DNA of 64,000 nucleotides. Source: Trichomonas vaginalis G3 (lineage: Eukaryota; Parabasalia; Trichomonadida; Trichomonadidae). Both the position numbers and the translations under genes were made by a program. The stretch spans positions 18,683,319-18,747,318 of the forward strand of contig NC_067206.1 in NCBI RefSeq assembly GCF_026262505.1. Reading direction: 5' to 3'. Positions 28,989 through 38,050 of the stretch are shown here, piece after piece. How positions within the stretch are numbered: position 1 is the stretch's first letter; each line of letters opens with the position of its first letter. The notes beneath the pieces are model-generated. The model did not search any database and had not been told where the DNA came from. It saw nothing but the letters and a program-made list of their open reading frames with translations.

Positions 28989-29405
28989 GGAGCCCCAAGG
29001 CTCCCAATCATTACGAAAGGGAGCCTCAGGGCTCCTGAGAATCCATCAGCAGAGGCCTTTTCATTTGGCCTCTGCTGATCAAAGATTCGGCGAAGCCATT
29101 CTTCGTCTCAGGAGCCCCAAGGCTCCCAATCATTACGAAAGGGAGCCTCAGGGCTCCTGAGAATCCATCAGCAGAGGCCTTTTCATTTGGCCTCTGCTGA
29201 TCAAAGATTCGGCGAAGCCATTCTTCGTCTCAGGAGCCCCAAGGCTCCCAATCATTACGAAAGGGAGCCTCAGGGCTCCTGAGAATCCATCAGCAGAGGC
29301 CTTTTCATTTGGCCTCTGCTGATCAAAGATTCGGCGAAGCCATTCTTCGTCTCAGGAGCCCCAAGGCTCCCAATCATTACGAAAGGGAGCCTCAGGGCTC
29401 CTGAG
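28989..29405. repeat. 122-bp tandem repeat, about 3.4 units
   Basis: Units start at 28989, 29111, 29233 and 29355 and are essentially identical. Each contains the hairpins GGAGCC-CCAA-GGCTCC and GGAGCC-TCAG-GGCTCC, and all but the last partial unit also contain a long one with 13-base arms starting ATCAGCAGAGGCC and closing GGCCTCTGCTGAT. The array sits inside the MITE-like element. Confidence 0.93.
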
Positions 29406-29410
29406 AAACC

Positions 29411-29449
29411 TCTTTGAGAAGGTTTTCTTAAAGAAAACCTTCTCAAAGA
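29411..29449. repeat. Near-perfect palindrome with 19-base arms
   Basis: TCTTTGAGAAGGTTTTCTT and its exact complement are separated by a single base. A cruciform or a strong RNA hairpin could form here. It closes the tandem array of the MITE-like element. Confidence 0.9.
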
Positions 29450-29541
29450 TGATTATCAGCATTCACTCAAAATCTACCAAGAGTTTCAAAGTTTCAAATC
29501 TATCTGAAATGAAGCTTTGAATCTCTTGTATATCTAATTGT

Positions 29542-29615
29542 AGAGGTACCTTTTCAAAATGTCTTCTATTGATTAAATTTAATCAGTAAAAGTCATTTTG
29601 AAAAGGTACATCTCT
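29542..29615. repeat. Imperfect 74-base palindrome
   Basis: The outer arms read AGAGGTACCTTTTCAAAATG and a nearly complementary CATTTTGAAAAGGTACATCT, around an inner ATTGATTAAATTTAATCAGT palindrome. It is the second large inverted structure inside the transposon. Confidence 0.8.
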
Positions 29616-29819
29616 ATAATTGCTATTGAGCATTCACTCTTGGAACCTTGGAGCTCTTGTGTAGTGCATGAAAACTACAAGATTCTAGCATAAAACATAT
29701 ATCATAGACATAATTTCTTCAAATATAATTTAAGGTTATTTTTTAAAAAATTAGAAAAGCGTAATTTAAGGTTATTGAAAAGTGACACTTGACAAATTTG
29801 TCCCGCACTCCCTGAACAC

Positions 29820-30568
29820 AAAACTTCCATAGAATATTCCTAATGGAGATAATTTTTATGAGAAATCCATTCATACCGCTGCTGTATTATAATAAGTCTC
29901 TGTTTCGATGTTATATTTATTACAAATTAGTTTGATGAAAATATAAATTAATAATAAGAACCCAAATCCATACATTTGCTAATTTTTTCTAAAGTATATC
30001 AATTACCAAACATTTCTAATTTTTCGAAATTTGTATATTTAGTGTTTTATCAAACAAATTGTTATTTTTTATCTTTATTTTTTAATTTGCGATTTTTTTC
30101 TTGAATTTCGAAATTCGATATTATAGCTTACAAATGAGGCATCTTAAAACTTATCATGCAACATTGGCGAAAACCTAACAATTTGGCACTTGGAACATTT
30201 TTTACATATCTTTTCATGTGTTTTCCAAATTTTGAAGGAAAAGGCCAAGTGATTTATGCTTGAATTGCACTTGTTATAAGATAAAAAAACTCTAGCTAAA
30301 TAAAGAAGCATATTTCAAAATTTTTATTCTGAATATGAAATAAATTCAACTGGAAGTGGATAAATAAACTTTGTATTCCAGTTTGTAATAAGATATGACA
30401 TAAATTCTTTGGCAACTTCAGTGGAAGCCTTCATAACAATGGTACAAAGCACACGTTAAAAGTTATTTTCGATGCAAATCGGATAAATCATAGTTTACTT
30501 CAAAGAATATTAAACCAAAGCATTTTTTGCTACAGAAATCGGTCAAAACCAAAGGAAACTTCATCTAA
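29820..30568. other. Host spacer between the MITE and element B
   Basis: About 750 AT-rich bases with no open frame of note, no RNA gene and no repeat that I can recognise. Confidence 0.5.
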
Positions 30569-30574
30569 TTTGAG
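30569..30574. repeat. Left target duplication TTTGAG of element B
   Basis: TTTGAG directly precedes the AGTAGTATATG tip of element B and recurs at 49213-49218 directly after the other tip. Confidence 0.9.
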
Positions 30575-30996
30575 AGTAGTATATGATACGGGTTTTGTGA
30601 CTTTTTTTGTAAACGTAAGAATTCATACAATATTGAACGATTTTGTATCATTTTTTTTGACATATGAAATAAAAAATATATGATTCTTACGGTTTTTATT
30701 CTTACGTTTTTGAATAAATCAAGATTTAAAAAATTTTCAAAATTGTAAGACATTTACACTCAGCCCATACATAATGAAATAAAAAAATAATTTTTTTAAA
30801 AAATAAACTTTAAAAATTCATGTCTTACATTTATGAAAATTTATTTTTATTTTGTATGAAAATGAGTGGATCAAGATTCGTAACCGTCAATCAATTAATG
30901 GATGCTCTTTCACCAATTCTTGAAAATGTTAAACAAGTAGATGTTTATTTCGATGATTATGTAGAAAGTTTATATTATAAAGGTAAGTTTAATATT
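30575..30996. repeat. Left terminal inverted repeat of element B
   Basis: 422 bases matching the right end (48791-49212) in inverted orientation with no length difference. The inner part contains the beginning of the end gene that is complete at the right side (minus strand, start near 48931), so the repeat has captured gene sequence. A 107-base piece of the repeat (30629-30735) is present a second time immediately inside it (30991-31097). Confidence 0.94.
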
Positions 30997-31097
30997 GAAC
31001 GATTTTGTATCATTTTTTTTGACATATGAAATAAAAAATATATGATTCTTACGGTTTTTATTCTTACGTTTTTGAATAAATCAAGATTTAAAAAATT
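30991..31097. repeat. Second copy of an inner piece of the terminal repeat
   Basis: This segment copies 30629-30735 in direct orientation, starting at an AATATTGAAC word and ending in AAGATTTAAAAAATT. It marks the junction between the lengthened terminal repeat and the older left end. Confidence 0.88.
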
Positions 31098-31160
31098 GAC
31101 TTCTTACGTAAAATTAAAACTAAGTTAAATTTATTTTTTTCATCTTTTATTTTATAATAA

Positions 31161-32277
31161 ATGAGTATAACAACTAATTCATTGAAATCTTTAAAGTTCA
31201 CTAATTCAGAATTAGAAAATATTTTAGAAAATTTTGGAGACGGTTCTTATCCAACATATATGCAGAATGTGAAAGAGTTTTCCAGATTGTTGAATGAATT
31301 TAAATATAACGGACCAATTACTAAAAAGGCTATAATGAGATATTTATATCCCAAAAAAGTTGAAAAACAGGAGAATATTCCTCTTTATGGTCCAGAGGAC
31401 CTGGGCTCAGAGAGCCTTGAAACACCTCCTGAATATTTTGAAGAAAAAATTAAACAAGATGAATATTATAACGATGAGATTGAGAAATTGGAACAATTAA
31501 GAAATGAAATAGATGAAAAAATTAAGGAATTGAGAAATGCTGAGAATGAAGTAGAGGGTTTAATGAATATCCCGGCTTCAGAATCAGAAGTTCAAAAATC
31601 ACATGAGGAAAGATATAAAAATTACTTTTTGGAATCTACTAAAAATTTATTAGATGGTGATATTGACGAAACACTTTCAGAAGAAGGCACAAAATTTATT
31701 CATAAACATAAGTTACAATTTATTGACGATGGAGATTATCCATGTATATTACTTTCACCCTCTTGATTCTGAAAATTCAAAAAAGCTCTGAAAAAGTGAC
31801 ATATGCAACAATACGATTAAGAAAGAAGACCATGATATTTACACAAATTATTATTTAAATAAATGTACAGGTGTTGATAAAGTTTTTGATTTGTTAGATA
31901 AAATATCAAAAGAAACATTGGAACTATAAAATTTTGTGATTGTGGTTTCATTATTGAAGATACCAATAATGTTTCATATGAAAGAACAGCACCGAAGACG
32001 AAGTGAAAGGTCTATACCATTCGTTATTAAGAATATAAGATAAAAACGTATAAGCATTATATTTATTCATTTATTTCAGAAAAAATGGAAGCAACCATAA
32101 AACATCTCTCATCATTTTATAGCTATTCATACATTCCTTTTCAAAGTTGTGAAATTAAATAAGACAGGAATTAGATTTAATGTATCAGGGTACGCATTCT
32201 TGAGTAAATTAAAATGTATTCGTCACGTCGCAGATGATAAAAATTTATGTGTTCTTAATTCATTTTATGGACTTTAG
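31161..32277 (+). pseudogene. Unknown element protein upstream of polB (element B, broken)
   Basis: Counterpart of 7890-9000 in element A. The start MSITTNSLKSLKF follows a TTTTATTTTATAATAA leader. An N-terminal helical domain ends at a YLYP motif, a Glu-rich coiled coil follows (EIEKLEQLRNEIDEKIKELR), and a conserved C-terminal part closes with NSFYGL. Only the N-terminal domain differs much from A. A GC-rich double hairpin (31389-31416) lies between these parts and is absent from A. The position next to the polymerase could suit a terminal protein, but nothing in the sequence proves it. The region is broken. Confidence 0.6.
31389..31416. repeat. 28-bp GC-rich double hairpin in element B
   Basis: GGTCC-AGA-GGACC and GGCTC-AGA-GAGCC, two perfect five-base stems with AGA loops, are separated by two bases. 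They lie within the coding region of the unknown gene, where element A has no such sequence. The layout (13+2+13) equals that at 48427-48454. Confidence 0.82.
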
Positions 32278-32339
32278 CCCTGGACTCTCGGACTTTAAAA
32301 AAATAAACTTTATTTTTATTTATTTTTATTCTTACATAA

Positions 32340-35300
32340 ATGAACAAAAATGGAACAGCTAAAATGAATGATAATCAAATAAGAGCAGAAGGTAGAAGGT
32401 TATTTAAACGCTTCTATAACATTCCTGATGGTGTTAATCCTAAAACTCGTAGAAGTTATTTAAATGAAGCCATAGATGTATATGAAGGATTTGACATTTC
32501 ATCAGAAAGTGAGAGGTTAGCAAGAATGTTAAACGTTAATATTGATTTCTATTATTGTGATCCTCAACCAGAAGACGTAGACATTAACAAGGTAGACTTT
32601 CCATTAGTGGAATCAATAATGATAGATCCAGAATTTGAAACAGTAAATATTTTATTAACACAGAGTCCATGTGGAAAACTTCACGCTGACAGAATAACAG
32701 ACGTTGAAGCACTCACAGGATATAAAGTTTGCCCCTTTTGCAAAGAAGAAGTATATTCTATCCGTGATGATCCAGAAAGGAAAAACCAAAGAAGATTTTT
32801 AAAACATTGTGAGAAATGTAAAGAAAATAATGGAAGATTAATTCAAGACGTTCAATTGCAAAACACACAACAACCATATGCACCACATATCACGAAACAG
32901 AAGATATATCAGTGGTTATTAGCACATAATTTGCAGGAATATTATAAACCAACAAGATATTATATTACTTTTGACTTCGAAACATTAGAGACTAAAGAAG
33001 AATTACAACTTTCTGAGTGTGCAACTTTGAACGCTTACTTAAAACCATTCATGGTATCATCAACGGTTAAATTAAATGATAAAACATATACAAGGAATTT
33101 TTGCTTAACTTCGAGTGATTCTTTTATTTCTGATTGGATTGAGTTTTTATTTTCAACCTGTTCATTAGTTGTTAAATCAAATATTGAACAATATGAAGAA
33201 TTAATGAATACATTAAATGAGAAACAAAAGGAAGCAATGAAAGAGCTTTTAGATGAAGAATTTAATAAAGTGAATATCATTGGTTTTAATTCGGGAAAGT
33301 TTGATTTAAATTTAATTCTTCGTGATTTAAATACTGCAAAATGGAAGATAAAATCAATGCTGGGTTCTTCTTCTCAATTTAAGCAAGTCATAGTAAAGAA
33401 AACAAACTGTCCATATGAATTGAGATTTATTGACATCAGAAATTATATAGCGGGTGGAACATTAGACCAATTTACTCAAGATTTCGGAAACAATAAAACA
33501 CGTGTTAAATCATTCTTCCCATATCAATTCATCACATGGGAGAATTACGAAGATGAATTATATAAAAAGGAACCATTCACTCAAGATTCATTTTATTCAG
33601 CATTAACACAAGAAACAATATCCGATTCAGATTATCAAATATATCTCAATGATGCTAAAAATTTTGAGAATAGATTAGAATATTTTATTCATTATTGCAA
33701 TAAAGACGTTGAAATTATGATTGACCCAATTGATAAAATTATTGAAGAAACATTTGTTTATAAAATTGACATGCTCCATAATCTTTCATTATCATCTAAT
33801 GCATCAATGATTCGTTACGCGTTAGCATATAAGAACTTCAATCCTAACGAAACATATCCAGAAGAAGAAAATGTGGAATCAAGTTTTGAATTAACGAAAA
33901 AGTATTGGAAATATAAAATTGAATCATATAAGAAACAAGATGAAAAGGTGAAAAGAGATACCAAAAATAATGTTTCAATGGATGACTATCAATATTTTCA
34001 CGATTTAATCCTTTCATCTAAATGTAAAATGTGTGGTAAAGCGTTTACATATGCAAATAAACCAACATTGGATAGAATTGATAATGAAAAACCACATACT
34101 AAAGAAAATTGTCAGTTAATGTGTTGTTATTGCAATGTCGTAAAATCAAATAAAGATGAAGATGTTCAACGTTTAAGAATCAATTTAAGAAATTATGCAT
34201 TAAAAAATAATTTACCAATGACTTTAGATTCAGTGGAAGCGTATCACATCCTCCGTAATGGAATTACTGGTGGTTTATCAAATGTTCAACATCGTGTTAA
34301 TCTTAAAGGTATCACCCATATTAATAAACTTTCATATAGTCCAGAAACTAAAACAGTATCAAATGAGGACACTTCCAACATCATGACTCATTTCGTTGGT
34401 GTTGATTTCAATTCATTATATCCTTCATCATTTTCATCAAATCCTCATGATTTCATTCAATACACCGATCATAGAATGTATATGCCGGGGAGATTAGAAG
34501 ATGTTTTAATTTGTGATACAGCAACAAAGAAAGCAAAAGCTTTAGGAATTATTAGAAAGAAAAATACTTTATTCGTGGCTGAAGTAAAGGGTCACATTGA
34601 TGAAAAATACATTAATGATTACATAAACTTTTTACCGATAATAAGAAACTTAGATATTATCACAGATGAAAAAACAATTGGTGGTTTTATGTATAATTAC
34701 ATGAAATCAAACAATCTACCGGTTGACCAGAAACAGAGAAAATTAACTCAGTTAGCATCAACACACAACCAATATCAACCATTTTCTTCTTATTATCTTT
34801 GGTATCTAATAGATAGATTTCATTTTATCATCGATGATATTCAATCAATTTTAACATTTACGAAAAACACTTGTTTTAATGAATTTGCGAACAAATTTAT
34901 GAACGAAAGACAAAAGGCTGAATTAGAAGGAAATAAAGGAAAAAGTTTATTTTGCAAAATTTCACTTAATGGATCATATGGTTACGATGCAATGAATACA
35001 CAAAATTACGCAAAGACTAAAATAATGAATGCACAGAAGGCACGCGTTGCATGTATGTCAAATAAGTTTAAAAACATAAGAGAAATAGGTGAGGATACAT
35101 ATCAAGTGATGCTCAAAGATAGATTTTATAGATGTGATACATGTTTACAAGAGGCATTCTTCACTTTAGATAACGCAAAATACTGGTATTTGGTTTTCAT
35201 TTATGATTTTATGTATAAATGCTTGGATGTTAATCGTTTTCATTTCATTGAAGGTGATACTGATTCATCATATTGGGCAATCGCTGGCGACCCAAATCTT

Positions 35301-35783
35301 CCTAACACTCAAGCATTTCAAGCGATTGTAACCGATAAAAAATTTTATGATAAAAACATTTTCAAATTCGCACCTTTTGATTTCTTCTGTTTTGATGAGA
35401 AATTTAAACCTAAATTAAAGAATAAAGCTGAAGAAAAAGCACATGAGAAGAAGTTATTGGGTTTAGCAATTGAGAAACAAGGTGATAACATGGTTGCTTT
35501 ATGCCCTAAGTGTTATACATCATTCAACGGAATGATTGGTGAAGACTCCTTCAAAAAGATAGCACAAAAAATGAAAGGTGTTAGTTTAAGACAAAATAAG
35601 CAATTAACACCTAAAAATTATTTGGATATAATAAATGATAAAGTGATATTTGATGGTCAAAATATTAATTTACAACTTAAAAATGGGTCAATGACTCGCT
35701 TAACAATTGGTAAGACTGCATTAACAGGAGCACACACTAAAGCTGTATGTTGTGAAAATGGATGTTGTATGCCATTTATTTAA
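32340..35783 (+). CDS. polB: Protein-primed family B DNA polymerase with HNH-like insert
   Basis: A 1,147-aa polymerase of the Polinton type. Domain order: a zinc-finger-like CPFC...HCEKC (131-160); exonuclease motifs DFET (212-215), FNSGKFD (316-322) and YCNKDV (452-457); an HNH-like module (about 560-605) with KCKMCGK, LDRIDN, H586 and CCYCNVVK. Then come polymerase motif A DFNSLYPS (689-696), motif B ISLNGSYG (about 874-881), motif C DTDS (973-976) and a CPKC pair at 1055. The frame looks whole. It would start DNA synthesis from a terminal protein at the element ends. The leader TTTTTATTCTTACATAA before the ATG is the usual element type. It forms a same-strand group with the unknown gene and the integrase. 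Confidence 0.96.
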   Translation: MNKNGTAKMNDNQIRAEGRRLFKRFYNIPDGVNPKTRRSYLNEAIDVYEGFDISSESERLARMLNVNIDFYYCDPQPEDVDINKVDFPLVESIMIDPEFETVNILLTQSPCGKLHADRITDVEALTGYKVCPFCKEEVYSIRDDPERKNQRRFLKHCEKCKENNGRLIQDVQLQNTQQPYAPHITKQKIYQWLLAHNLQEYYKPTRYYITFDFETLETKEELQLSECATLNAYLKPFMVSSTVKLNDKTYTRNFCLTSSDSFISDWIEFLFSTCSLVVKSNIEQYEELMNTLNEKQKEAMKELLDEEFNKVNIIGFNSGKFDLNLILRDLNTAKWKIKSMLGSSSQFKQVIVKKTNCPYELRFIDIRNYIAGGTLDQFTQDFGNNKTRVKSFFPYQFITWENYEDELYKKEPFTQDSFYSALTQETISDSDYQIYLNDAKNFENRLEYFIHYCNKDVEIMIDPIDKIIEETFVYKIDMLHNLSLSSNASMIRYALAYKNFNPNETYPEEENVESSFELTKKYWKYKIESYKKQDEKVKRDTKNNVSMDDYQYFHDLILSSKCKMCGKAFTYANKPTLDRIDNEKPHTKENCQLMCCYCNVVKSNKDEDVQRLRINLRNYALKNNLPMTLDSVEAYHILRNGITGGLSNVQHRVNLKGITHINKLSYSPETKTVSNEDTSNIMTHFVGVDFNSLYPSSFSSNPHDFIQYTDHRMYMPGRLEDVLICDTATKKAKALGIIRKKNTLFVAEVKGHIDEKYINDYINFLPIIRNLDIITDEKTIGGFMYNYMKSNNLPVDQKQRKLTQLASTHNQYQPFSSYYLWYLIDRFHFIIDDIQSILTFTKNTCFNEFANKFMNERQKAELEGNKGKSLFCKISLNGSYGYDAMNTQNYAKTKIMNAQKARVACMSNKFKNIREIGEDTYQVMLKDRFYRCDTCLQEAFFTLDNAKYWYLVFIYDFMYKCLDVNRFHFIEGDTDSSYWAIAGDPNLPNTQAFQAIVTDKKFYDKNIFKFAPFDFFCFDEKFKPKLKNKAEEKAHEKKLLGLAIEKQGDNMVALCPKCYTSFNGMIGEDSFKKIAQKMKGVSLRQNKQLTPKNYLDIINDKVIFDGQNINLQLKNGSMTRLTIGKTALTGAHTKAVCCENGCCMPFI

Positions 35784-35846
35784 TGAAATGCCATAGAAGA
35801 GACAAAGAGGTGGGCACCCTTAAACATTTATTTTATTTTTATATAA

Positions 35847-37352
35847 ATGAATAGCGTAGATTTAAAAATTTTAATTGATGATTTAGTATTTAATCAAAAT
35901 TTTCTTAGTTATTATGAATTAAAATCATATCTCCAAAAATATGATGAAACAATTACAGGTGATGATATGGGTGAATACTATCGGTATTATAAAAACGAAA
36001 TTTTGAAATATCATGATAAAATAATTAAACGTTTAAGAGAGAACATTAAAGAAGGAAAATATTCAAAGGGAAAAAGTAAATCACAACTTAAACAGTTGAA
36101 AGATTTCAAAAATAAAGTATTAACTGAAAAAGATATTGATGAATTATATAATTTATATAATCCCGAGCCGCAAAAGCCAAAAGAGAAAAGTTTGGACGTT
36201 CAGCAGCTCATAAATGAAGCACAAGCTTTAATTTATGATTCATTAGTTAAAACATATTCAGCCCGACTTTTAAATGAAGATCAACTTTTGGAATTCATCC
36301 TTCAACATAAACTCGAAGCGGGAAAGTATATCAAACCTTTATATACAGCATATTTAAAACAAATGAATAGAATACATCCAGAATTAATGAAGGGGGGAAT
36401 GAAATCCAAAATCAAAGCAGATAAAATTAAACCACTTACAACACCAAAACCTCCAACAGTAGTACCTCCTCCTCCTTCAGTTAATCCTTCATCATTCACT
36501 TTATTATATCCATTTCAAACATTAAAGAAACAAAAAGATTTTAAAAAGGGTTTCAAGATATTAAATAAACCAATTGACCCGAAAATTCAACCATTAAAGG
36601 AAAAATTTAGTCGTCCATCATTTGCACCATATCCATATTCATACGAAATCGATCATCTGGAATATTCAAAAGGAAATATTACTTATTTATTTGCCATTAA
36701 CATTAACACTAGATATTTATATTGCATTCCGGTGAAAGGGAAAACAGAACAGGAAACAAGAAGAGCTATACAATACTTACTAGATCATGAAAGAGTAGAT
36801 AATATCAGGGGTGATGGTGATAAAGGATTTCAGGCAGTTATGACTCATTATTTCCCACAAATTAATTTTTACTTTTCATCCTCTCCATATACGTTTCATA
36901 ATAAAATAGTTGATGCGGTAATGAGAACTCTTAGAGATGCGTTAGGGGTTAACGGTCAGATATACTGGGATGGAAATCATGACTCCATCATACAGCAGTT
37001 AGTATATTATTACAATAATACATGGCATAGAACTATAAACATGAAACCGGTGGAAATGAAAAATGATATTTCAAAAGAATGGGAATATATTAGAAAGCAA
37101 ATGGAAAAGTTAAATGATGTTAAACGTGAACAAATTAATTCGGGGCTCATGAATTTTAAACAAGGAAATAAAATTTTGATTCATCTCGATTATGGAAAAA
37201 CTGATAAATCAATGACAAAAAGAAGACGAAGATTTGACACAATAGCTGAATTTGTTAGATATATTAACGGCAATGCATTAGTTGAAGTTGACAATAAATT
37301 AATAGAAATTCCGATTTATTTTATTACTCCATTATATTTAAATAATATTTAA
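35847..37352 (+). CDS. int: Retroviral-type integrase of element B
   Basis: A 501-aa protein with an open frame. A helical N-terminal domain (about 1-190) contains LSYYELKSYLQKY and FILQHKLEAGKYIKPLYTAYL. A Lys/Pro-rich linker follows (TTPKPPTVVPPPPSV). The rve RNase H-fold core (about 262-395) has YEIDHLEYSKG, RGDGDKGF and a NKIVDAVMRTLRDAL helix. The C-terminal part is a chromodomain-like beta module (about 425-500) with FKQGNKILIHLDYGK and FITPLYL. It would catalyse insertion of the element ends with a 6-base stagger. It lies 64 bases after the polymerase, and the 87-aa gene follows closely. Confidence 0.93.
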   Translation: MNSVDLKILIDDLVFNQNFLSYYELKSYLQKYDETITGDDMGEYYRYYKNEILKYHDKIIKRLRENIKEGKYSKGKSKSQLKQLKDFKNKVLTEKDIDELYNLYNPEPQKPKEKSLDVQQLINEAQALIYDSLVKTYSARLLNEDQLLEFILQHKLEAGKYIKPLYTAYLKQMNRIHPELMKGGMKSKIKADKIKPLTTPKPPTVVPPPPSVNPSSFTLLYPFQTLKKQKDFKKGFKILNKPIDPKIQPLKEKFSRPSFAPYPYSYEIDHLEYSKGNITYLFAININTRYLYCIPVKGKTEQETRRAIQYLLDHERVDNIRGDGDKGFQAVMTHYFPQINFYFSSSPYTFHNKIVDAVMRTLRDALGVNGQIYWDGNHDSIIQQLVYYYNNTWHRTINMKPVEMKNDISKEWEYIRKQMEKLNDVKREQINSGLMNFKQGNKILIHLDYGKTDKSMTKRRRRFDTIAEFVRYINGNALVEVDNKLIEIPIYFITPLYLNNI

Positions 37353-37371
37353 TTTTTTTATTTCGTAAGAA

Positions 37372-37635
37372 ATGAGTGACAACAAAGCAGTCAAGAGTCC
37401 AGACGATGAATATAAAAAGAAACTAAACAGAATTAAATCAAAAATATGCTATTACAAAAAGAAGCCACAATGCAGTGGAACTGAAAACGATGAAGAAATA
37501 ATCGAAAAATTAGAAACTTACCGTTCAATCCTTAAACTGAGTGAAGCAAAAATAAAAGAATTTAATAGAATAAATAAATTGATTGGAAGAGATGAATTTA
37601 ATAAAGATGAATTTTTAAACTCAATCCAAATTTAA
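37372..37635 (+). CDS. 87-aa charged helical protein (element B)
   Basis: Homologue of the 90-aa gene of element A. Begins MSDNKAVKSPDD and ends DEFLNSIQI, with a helical Lys/Glu-rich body. The start lies 20 bases after the integrase stop, so the two are probably read together. Its stop overlaps the stop of the convergent 54-codon ORF. Function unknown. Confidence 0.72.
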   Translation: MSDNKAVKSPDDEYKKKLNRIKSKICYYKKKPQCSGTENDEEIIEKLETYRSILKLSEAKIKEFNRINKLIGRDEFNKDEFLNSIQI

Positions 37636-37796
37636 TTTTTATTCCTCTTTGACAACATCTCTCTTTCCATCATTACTGCATAACCACATTTTCTCAATTT
37701 TAGTGGTTTGTTATTTTTAACATGTTCTTGCATCATTTTTATCATTTCCTCCCTTGTTATGATTCGTGGTAAATTTTGAGCTTGTGGGGTATTCAT
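37632..37796 (-). CDS. 54-codon conserved small ORF (element B)
   Basis: Same peptide as at 2209-2373 in element A (MNTPQAQNLPRI start; REEMIKMMQEHVKNNK in the middle), convergent with the 87-aa gene and overlapping its stop. The leader before the ATG reads TTTTATTTTTATCATAA, the common element start signal. Near-complete conservation between copies while neighbouring spacer DNA has diverged argues that it is translated. Confidence 0.64.
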   Translation of the reverse strand: MNTPQAQNLPRIITREEMIKMMQEHVKNNKPLKLRKCGYAVMMEREMLSKRNKN

Positions 37797-37851
37797 TTAT
37801 GATAAAAATAAAAATTTAAATTATGCCGTTCTAAAGTTTGTGAAAGAATTT

Positions 37852-37962
37852 GCGGAAATTCATGTCTTACATTTTTTGAATAAATGAGGGGTCCCTCGGT
37901 CCCTCGGTCCCTCGGTTAATTAACATCTTTTTGAAAATAGTGACAACATGACATTTTGACAA
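37852..37962. repeat. Left inverted repeat flanking the primase-helicase cassette
   Basis: About 110 bases matching 40400-40511 in inverted orientation. It contains a (CCTCGGTC) short tandem repeat, the ATTCATGTCTTACATTTTTT leader motif and a CATGACATTTTGACAA end. A further copy of the leader motif follows at 37984. Confidence 0.85.
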
Positions 37963-38050
37963 CAGGGGAAAAAAAGGAGGAAATTCATGTCTTACATTTT
38001 TTGAATAAAGTTAGTTTTAAAATTATTTTTATTTTTTTATTCCTATATAA

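Larger units (their letters stand above)
28917..29811. mobile_element. Non-autonomous DNA transposon (MITE-like), 895 bp
   Basis: The two ends are inverted copies: each has a short G-rich tip, then GGACAAATTTG, then a CACTTTT word about a dozen bases further in. An exact 8-base target duplication (CTGAACAC) flanks it. Inside there is no transposase. It holds a 122-base tandem array rich in hairpins (28989-29405) and two large palindromes (29411-29449 and 29542-29615). The duplication length and pattern suggest a hAT-mobilised element, by inference only. Its GC-rich centre contrasts sharply with the AT-rich host DNA. Confidence 0.82.

Noticed and set aside
28963-29160. Open frame of 65 codons within the 122-base tandem array
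   Set aside because: It is produced by the repeat itself, which has no stop in this frame; there is no leader or homology.
28989-29405. CRISPR-like look of the 122-base array
   Set aside because: Units are contiguous and identical with no unique spacers, in a eukaryotic genome and inside a transposon.
9908-30568. tRNA, rRNA or other RNA genes in the host block
   Set aside because: I looked for cloverleaf-like and conserved rRNA words and saw none; a covariance search would be needed to exclude small RNAs.
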